A stretch of DNA of 53,984 nucleotides, from the NCBI GenBank assembly GCA_022827905.1, contig JAJEIQ010000059.1:1-53984 (forward strand). The letters are read 5' to 3'. Made by a program: the position numbers and the translations under genes. Source of the stretch: Pseudomonadales bacterium. GTDB taxonomy: Bacteria; Pseudomonadota; Gammaproteobacteria; Pseudomonadales; Azotimanducaceae. A model generated the notes under the pieces. That model made no database searches and had not been told where the DNA came from. It saw only the letters and a program-made list of their open reading frames with translations. Within the stretch, counting starts at the first letter, position 1. The number at the start of each line of letters is the position of its first letter. This document shows positions 48,414 to 53,984 of the stretch, one piece after another.

Positions 48414-51400
48414 TCAATCCGGGATCCCGCCAAGGCGCGCGTCAACCTCGCCCACCGGGGTCCGCACCAAGGGCAGCACCCGCAGGTCGAGGCCGCTCTC
48501 CACCTCGATGCGCCAGTCGCCCGGCGCCGGCCCGGCGCCGCCGGACAGGCCCTTGGCCGGGTTGCCCAGCTCCAGGTCCCAAGCGTCGAGGTTCGCGGCC
48601 TCGCCCGGGCCCAGCCGCAGCCGCACCGGGCCGAGCGCCCGGCCCTGGGCGTCGTGGGGCCGGATCGTGACCGTGCCGCCCGCCGCGGAGCCGTTGACGA
48701 TGAGCAGCATCCCCGGCCGGCCCGCCGGGCCGTACGCCGACGGGAAGCCCGCCACGGCATGGACGCCGGATTCCAGGCGCAGCGCCGCGGCCGGGTCGGA
48801 CAGGTTCGCCAGATGCCCGCCGGGCTCCTCCGCCAGCGCCATCACCGCCAGTTCGCCGGTGGACGCCACCCGCAGCCGCCACAGGCCATGGCCGTCGCCG
48901 AGCGCGCCGTCAAGCCCCGCACCGCCGCGCTCAAGCTCCAAGGCCGTGTAAGTGGCCGCGGCCCGCGCCGGAAGCGCCAGCGACACCGCGCCGCCGGGCG
49001 CGCCGCCGTCGTCAAGCGCCGTGATGCGCACGCCAAGCGTCCGCGATTCCCGGTTCACCAGCCGCAGCAGCCCGGTGCGCTGCGCACCGTCCGCCGGGTG
49101 CAGCACGGCCACCTGGTGCGCGCCGTCCCGCACCGGCGCCACCGCGCCCATGGCCGCCAGCCGGCCGTCCGCCGAGCGGATGCGGGGCCGCACCTCAACG
49201 GCCCCCTCGCCCGACACGTCCAGCCGCCAGTCGCCGGTGCCCGTACCCGTGCCCCCGGACAGGCCCTTGGACGGGCTGCCCCGCTCCAGGTCGGCGGAAG
49301 TGAGGTCAACGGACTGGCCGGCGCCGAGGTGGAGTTGCAGCGGCTCCGGGCGCCAGCCGGCGTCGTCGGTGGCGGCAATGCGCACCGAACCGCCCCGGGC
49401 GCCGGTGTTGGCGATGCGCACCACGCCCTCCCGCGCCGGGGTCGAAGCGGCCGGCACCAGCGGAGCGAACGACCGGCTGATCCGGCCGGCGTCGCGCAGG
49501 CACTCCAGCGCCTCCCGCACCGGCGTCCACCCGCCCCACGCCTTCTCGCCGTCCTCCGCCTCCTTGACCGTGAAGGCCGCGGTCGGCTCGGCAGTCGGCC
49601 CCGTCCAGTCCGGCAGCGCCCTGTCCGCGTGCTCGCTCCGGTAGGCGATCAGCACCCGGTACCAGTTGGCTCCGTAGTTCGGCGCCTTCCCCGCATTGGA
49701 CTTGTAGTAGCCCTCGACCGTCCTCCACTGGGTGCCGCTCACGCAGGAGGAGGCCGGCGGCGGGTCGTCGTCGTCGCGCACCGCCACCGTGGCCGCAGCG
49801 TTCGAGGACGCCACCGTGTAGCCGGTGCCGGCGTTGAGGCTGACGCTCACCGAGCCGTCCGCCTCGTCGGTGCCGTCGTTTACCGTGGCGACGGTGAGGC
49901 TCGCGGTTGTCGCGCCTGCGGCGAGCGTAATGGCACGGGTGCCCGCACCGGGCGCATCCAGGTAGTCGCCGCTCTGGGCGACGGCAACGCTCACCGTCAC
50001 GTCAGCGGCGGGCGCCGGATCGGCATGGATGGTGAACGACGCGCTGCCGCCCTCATTCACGCCGCCGCCGCCCGACAGGCTCAGTTCGGGGATGGGGTCC
50101 GGTTCCGGCTCCGTGGCTTCCCTCGACTCCAGTTCGGTCAGGGCCTCCACGATCGGATCCCAGCGGCTGGCGGTGTAGGTGTCCGCCATGTCCTGGGCCT
50201 CGGCCGCCGTCATGGGCGTGTAGCCCTCCGCCAGGGCGTCCTCGTCGCCCAGCCCGGCCAGCGCACGCTTCCAGCGGTCCACGTGGGCCTGTCCGTGCTG
50301 GGTTTCGTCCGCGTACCCCCGGACCGTGGCCTTCAGTTCGCTGTAGTCCGGCAGCTGCGGCGTCGTGTCGATCGTTGAACCGGCGGCGGTCCGCTGGTAG
50401 CCGGTGGGCGTCACCTCGTCGTAGTCCTGGGAATAGACGATGACCGCGTACTCCGTGCCGGGCTTCAGGCCGGTGATCGTGTAGGTGAGCGTGCCGGCGT
50501 CCACCTGGGCGGACTGCGCGTCGGCGTTCGCGACGTTCTCGGCCCAATAGACCAAGTAGTGGTCGACCTCGCGCTCGGGCCACGACAGGGTCATGCCGCT
50601 GGCGGTCACATTCGAGAAGCCCAGCGCTCCGGGATCGGGGAAGGGATCGCCGGGCGGATCGCCCGTCTGCCCGTCCTGCGAACCCCCGCCATCTGTCTGC
50701 GGCTGCCCGCCGGGGCAGGAGCCGTTGCCCACCTTGGTCGGCGGGTTATGGTTGTGATGCTGGTGGCTGCTCCCGTTGCCGGTGTGCGGGTGGCTGCGGT
50801 GGCCGTAATCCGGCTTGCAACTGGTCCATACAGTGATGCCGAAATCATCTTCCTCAATCTCCTCCGCCGTCCGGCACTCGGTGATGCCCATGCCCGCCGG
50901 AGCGTACACCTGCTCTCCATCGACGGTGATCAGGCGCGCCGACTGGTGCCGGTGGCCGTACCAGCACGCCGCTGCCGCCGGGTCGAAGATGGTGGTCGTC
51001 ACCTCATCCTGCCGGAGGGCGTGGGCGACGCTGTAGGCGACGTCCTGCTGGACCTCCGCCCAGTACTCGCGGCCGGTCATGTTTTCCGTGCTGCGCCAGA
51101 TCTTGGTGGGCATCGTGAAGACGGCAGACCCGCCGGATCCCACGTCCACGTGGGTGTACGCCTCGAACTGCACCTTCCTATCCCCTCTGCGCGGCGGCGG
51201 GTCGCAGTGTTTGTCGGGGTTGAAATCTGCTGAAGTCAGGCCATCCGGGAGCTGGCAGTGATCGTCCCACCAGTTGGGAATCTCGTCGATTGCGTTGATG
51301 AAGACTTCCCACGTCTTGAGGTACACGCGCCGCGTCTGGCCGGCCGGCGGCGGGGGGGTGATGTAGACTCTGAAGCGCGCGTCGTTGCCGGACATGACGC

Positions 51401-53984
51401 TGCCGTTGTCCAGGGCATCGACGCTGGCGGTGGGCACGCCCGGCCAGGCGGACGGACAGGTTCCGCCGCCCACCGGCATGCAGGCCCATTCGGCGGAGGA
51501 TTCCACAATGTAGCCGGGGCCAGGCAGCGCCCGCATGGCGATCCAGCCGTCGCCGACGTTGCCGCCGGCCTCCGCGCGGTTCTTGACGTGGACGCGCAGG
51601 TCGAAGCTCTGCTGGCCGATCAGGATGGAATTCTCCAGCCAGGGACGCACGTAGGCGCCGCGGCGATTCACCTTGGCGCTCCCGTCCGGTTTCCATTTGG
51701 GATTGATCTTGTAGCGGTCCCACGTCGCCGGGCGGTGGTCCGAGCGCGGGCTGAGCACGTCGCCCGACCACGCCAGCTGCGTCGAGATGCCGCGCAGCTC
51801 GCTCGTCTCCCGCGGCAGGGCAACCGAGAAGGTGAAGTCCAGGTTCGCGCCGGTCTGCGCCGGACCGTTGGTCCCGTCTCCCAGCGCCACGCTGACGGAG
51901 AGCGTGTTGGCGTCGTCCTCGCTGATGACGGTCGTCATGACCGTGTCGTAGGCGGCAAGGGTCCGGTAGCCCGTGCCGGCGCCAATGCTGACCGTCACCT
52001 CGCCGTCGGGCTCGCCGACGCCGTCGTCGTGCGTCTTGACGGTGAACGTGGCAACGCCGGAGGTGGGGATGGTCCTGTCCATGCTGTCTATGCCGGTGGG
52101 GTTGCTGCCGAGGTATGCGGCTTCGAGGAAGCTCTGCCCGCCGGCGGTGGTCTCGGCCACCTTGACGTTGACCGTCACGGGCGACGACGGGGCCGGGAAC
52201 GCCCGCAGCGTGTACGTGATGGCCGTGCCCTCTTCGACCTGTGACTGCCTGGCTTCGATGGTGACCAGCGGATTGGCGGCGCTCACGTCCAGCGGCAGGA
52301 AGATCCCCGATAGGCCGATGTACACGTTGCTGCTGCTGACGCCGATGTTGCCCTGGCTCAATGGGTTATGGCTCTGCTGTGTGCCGCCCCAGCGCGCCTG
52401 GCTGCTGTGACCCAGGTATTTGTTGGCGTACTTCACCCCCGCCGTGGCATGGGTCGTGCCCGTCTGCGTGCCGGTGTTGGGGCCCCGCTTGCTGGTGGTC
52501 GCGACGCCCAGGGCGTTGCGCTGGTTGGCCCCGGTTTGGGCGTTGTTGTCCCAGGTGCCGTCCCAGAAGTCGTTGTAGTCGTCGGCGATCTTGGGGCCGT
52601 TGAGCCAGTTGATTTGATGCGAGAAGGGCGTGTGGCTGGGCTCGCCATTGACCATGATGCCGGTGGCGGTGTGCCAGGCGGCGTCCACGGTGTTGGTGCT
52701 GCCCACCACCCGGAAGGTCGGCGCGTACTGGCGGATGTCCGCGTGGCCGTGCGTGCTGCTGCTGATGCGGTTGCGGACGAAGGTGTCGTAGTCGGCGATG
52801 TTGCCGGAGGTGGCGTTGCGCTCGTTCTCCGTCTTGAACAGCAGCCGGAACTGGTCGCCCGCGTTGATGGCGCCGGGCTTGAGGGTCCAGTTCTCCGGGA
52901 CGAAGTTGACGTCCACGATCTGCACCTGGGCGTACGAGCCCCGGTTCATGGCGTCATTCTGGGAGCCAATGGAGAACCCGGACGGCACACTCTGGAAGCC
53001 CATGACGAAGGACTCGTAGCCCTCGATCTCGTCGTCCAGCAGCACCGGCAGGCTGAAGGTGTGGCTGGACACGCCCGCCGGCACCGTCACCCGGTGCGTG
53101 GCTCCTCGATCTCGATTTTCGGTGTAGGCGTCCGCCTCGATGTCCTCGAGCAACTCGGCGTCGCAGGCGTGGAACACAATCTCAAAGGTGTGCTCTCTCT
53201 TGGTGGGCGAGCTGAAGTTCAGCGTCGGCCGCAGCGGCTCGCCCTCCCGCACGTTGTAGCTGTCGCGGCTGAACTTCACCGTGTCGGCGACCGCAACCGG
53301 TCCGATGGGACCGACCATGGGCGAGTACACGTCGTCCACAAACCCCTTGCCGTCGGTGTGTTGGACCCGCAGCCGAAAGAATTCGCCGGAGTTCGATTGC
53401 TGCAGGGTGTAGCTCTGGGAGGTCGCGCCAGATATATCGAGCCATCTACCGCCGGCGATGTCGGTACTCCGCTGCCACTGGTAGGCGAGCGTGCCCTCGC
53501 CGTCGGCGTCGGCGCAGACCCGGTTTCCCGTCAGAACGCCGTTCACCTGGGGCCGGCCGCTGATCCGAAACGCGGACCGGCCAGTTTGCTCATAGATGGT
53601 GATTGTCGTATTGGGGGTAGTGCCTAGATCGTAGTCGGCGCCGTCGGTGATGTTCAGTGTGATGGTCTCGGCGTTGTCTGATACCGCGTCCTCCAGGACC
53701 GTGACTGGAACTCTGACCAGATCAAATCTCGGCGTCCCCGCCGGGATGGTGAACGTCCCGGTCATGGCGCTGCAGTTGGCGCCGGGAATGGTGTAGTCCG
53801 TCCCGCAGGTCGCGGTCCCGCCAATGGTGTAGTTGACGTCCAAGCCCGGGCCGGCCGGGATATCGACGGTGGCAAAGATTAGGATATTGGCGACTTGGGG
53901 TTCAAATACCGCGAAATTATTAACGGCCCAAGTCACCCTCGGGACACTCTGCGCCTGGGCCCGCTCGGTGGGCGTCAGGGCAAT
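48414..53984 (-). CDS. Giant secreted Calx-beta/FN3 protein, 5' end outside the window
   Basis: At least 1856 residues; the gene enters from beyond the right edge. The first visible residues (ALTPTERAQAQS) look like the end of a signal peptide, so little is probably missing. Calx-beta-type domains fill the N-terminal and central parts (FSRDSYNVREGEPLRPTLNF, VEEGTAITYTLRAFP). There is one FN3-like domain (MTLSWPEREVDHYLVYWAE, ITGLKPGTEYAVIVYSQDY; nt about 50640-50370) and one more Calx-beta domain. One copy of the module of about 80 residues shared with the neighbouring giant protein lies at nt about 49745-49498 (PNYGANWYRVLIAYRSEHAD). The C-terminal about 330 residues are three repeats containing GxxLxxxDLERG..KGLSGG..GDWRLxV-like blocks. 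It is probably a secreted or surface-attached, calcium-dependent protein. The hydrolase gene follows 54 bp downstream. Confidence 0.85.
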   Translation of the reverse strand: MALTPTERAQAQSVPRVTWAVNNFAVFEPQVANILIFATVDIPAGPGLDVNYTIGGTATCGTDYTIPGANCSAMTGTFTIPAGTPRFDLVRVPVTVLEDAVSDNAETITLNITDGADYDLGTTPNTTITIYEQTGRSAFRISGRPQVNGVLTGNRVCADADGEGTLAYQWQRSTDIAGGRWLDISGATSQSYTLQQSNSGEFFRLRVQHTDGKGFVDDVYSPMVGPIGPVAVADTVKFSRDSYNVREGEPLRPTLNFSSPTKREHTFEIVFHACDAELLEDIEADAYTENRDRGATHRVTVPAGVSSHTFSLPVLLDDEIEGYESFVMGFQSVPSGFSIGSQNDAMNRGSYAQVQIVDVNFVPENWTLKPGAINAGDQFRLLFKTENERNATSGNIADYDTFVRNRISSSTHGHADIRQYAPTFRVVGSTNTVDAAWHTATGIMVNGEPSHTPFSHQINWLNGPKIADDYNDFWDGTWDNNAQTGANQRNALGVATTSKRGPNTGTQTGTTHATAGVKYANKYLGHSSQARWGGTQQSHNPLSQGNIGVSSSNVYIGLSGIFLPLDVSAANPLVTIEARQSQVEEGTAITYTLRAFPAPSSPVTVNVKVAETTAGGQSFLEAAYLGSNPTGIDSMDRTIPTSGVATFTVKTHDDGVGEPDGEVTVSIGAGTGYRTLAAYDTVMTTVISEDDANTLSVSVALGDGTNGPAQTGANLDFTFSVALPRETSELRGISTQLAWSGDVLSPRSDHRPATWDRYKINPKWKPDGSAKVNRRGAYVRPWLENSILIGQQSFDLRVHVKNRAEAGGNVGDGWIAMRALPGPGYIVESSAEWACMPVGGGTCPSAWPGVPTASVDALDNGSVMSGNDARFRVYITPPPPAGQTRRVYLKTWEVFINAIDEIPNWWDDHCQLPDGLTSADFNPDKHCDPPPRRGDRKVQFEAYTHVDVGSGGSAVFTMPTKIWRSTENMTGREYWAEVQQDVAYSVAHALRQDEVTTTIFDPAAAACWYGHRHQSARLITVDGEQVYAPAGMGITECRTAEEIEEDDFGITVWTSCKPDYGHRSHPHTGNGSSHQHHNHNPPTKVGNGSCPGGQPQTDGGGSQDGQTGDPPGDPFPDPGALGFSNVTASGMTLSWPEREVDHYLVYWAENVANADAQSAQVDAGTLTYTITGLKPGTEYAVIVYSQDYDEVTPTGYQRTAAGSTIDTTPQLPDYSELKATVRGYADETQHGQAHVDRWKRALAGLGDEDALAEGYTPMTAAEAQDMADTYTASRWDPIVEALTELESREATEPEPDPIPELSLSGGGGVNEGGSASFTIHADPAPAADVTVSVAVAQSGDYLDAPGAGTRAITLAAGATTASLTVATVNDGTDEADGSVSVSLNAGTGYTVASSNAAATVAVRDDDDPPPASSCVSGTQWRTVEGYYKSNAGKAPNYGANWYRVLIAYRSEHADRALPDWTGPTAEPTAAFTVKEAEDGEKAWGGWTPVREALECLRDAGRISRSFAPLVPAASTPAREGVVRIANTGARGGSVRIAATDDAGWRPEPLQLHLGAGQSVDLTSADLERGSPSKGLSGGTGTGTGDWRLDVSGEGAVEVRPRIRSADGRLAAMGAVAPVRDGAHQVAVLHPADGAQRTGLLRLVNRESRTLGVRITALDDGGAPGGAVSLALPARAAATYTALELERGGAGLDGALGDGHGLWRLRVASTGELAVMALAEEPGGHLANLSDPAAALRLESGVHAVAGFPSAYGPAGRPGMLLIVNGSAAGGTVTIRPHDAQGRALGPVRLRLGPGEAANLDAWDLELGNPAKGLSGGAGPAPGDWRIEVESGLDLRVLPLVRTPVGEVDARLGGIPD
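49498..49745 (-). repeat. Module of about 80 residues, copy 3 (in the partial giant protein)
   Basis: Starts CVSGTQWRTVEGYYKSNAGK, continues PNYGANWYRVLIAYRSEHAD and ends WGGWTPVREALECLRDAGR. It is the same module as in the neighbouring giant protein, here placed after a Calx-beta domain rather than at the N-terminus. Confidence 0.75.

Noticed and set aside
48243-50378. A 711-codon plus-strand frame opposite the giant Calx-beta gene
   Set aside because: Arg/His/Gly/Ala-rich with no domain; the minus-strand protein has clear repeats.

Overview
The window is about 54 kb of high-GC DNA. The order tRNA-Leu, rnr, rlmB, rpsF, rpsR, rplI matches what I remember of Pseudomonas-type gammaproteobacteria, so a gammaproteobacterium is the best guess. 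A modular lipid-type polyketide synthase, giant Calx-beta surface proteins, an Rpn nuclease, restriction-modification genes and CRISPR-like remnants would suit a marine or host-associated bacterium. That habitat is an inference and nothing in the sequence proves it.

Positions 1-6.7 kb are a decaying defence region. It holds an N6-adenine DNA methyltransferase cut off from its C-terminal part after an 18-G tract, an OLD-family ATPase/TOPRIM nuclease whose P-loop has lost about five residues, two orphan type I-E-like CRISPR repeats on either side of the OLD gene, and an Rpn-family nuclease. Positions 6.7-14.6 kb are metabolic: a secreted redoxin/haem/copper-monooxygenase/EF-hand fusion, an orphan HyuA-type hydantoinase, a pair of unlike acyl-CoA dehydrogenases and a luciferase-like flavin monooxygenase. 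Positions 14.6-16.7 kb encode a GspC-like membrane protein and a Wzm/Wzt-like polysaccharide ABC exporter.

Positions 16.7-25.5 kb are the ribosomal block on the minus strand, read rnr-rlmB-rpsF-rpsR-rplI. A type II restriction-modification pair sits between rlmB and rpsF. A Fur-box-controlled TonB receptor sits between tRNA-Leu(CAG) and rnr, and this RNase R lacks its usual N-terminal domains. A 45-nt double-hairpin repeat occurs twice in the window with compensated base changes.

Positions 25.6-54 kb are the most distinctive part. A 3379-residue type I polyketide synthase has one complete highly reducing module (KS-AT-DH-MT-psiKR-ER-KR-ACP). A second KS follows, then an acyltransferase that has lost its active-site serine and about 130 internal residues. 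A stand-alone carrier protein is encoded convergently just downstream. Two paralogous alpha/beta hydrolases with an unusual nucleophile elbow bracket this region, and a SulP-type transporter precedes the synthase. The right end is filled by two giant secreted Calx-beta proteins that share an unrecognised module of about 80 residues. One has a poly-C tract just before its signal peptide, a candidate contingency locus; the other runs off the window.

A speculative reading is that the synthase makes a methyl-branched acyl chain, that the second KS with the free carrier protein and the hydrolases extends or releases it, and that the giant proteins decorate the cell surface. No single strand or operon ties all of this together.
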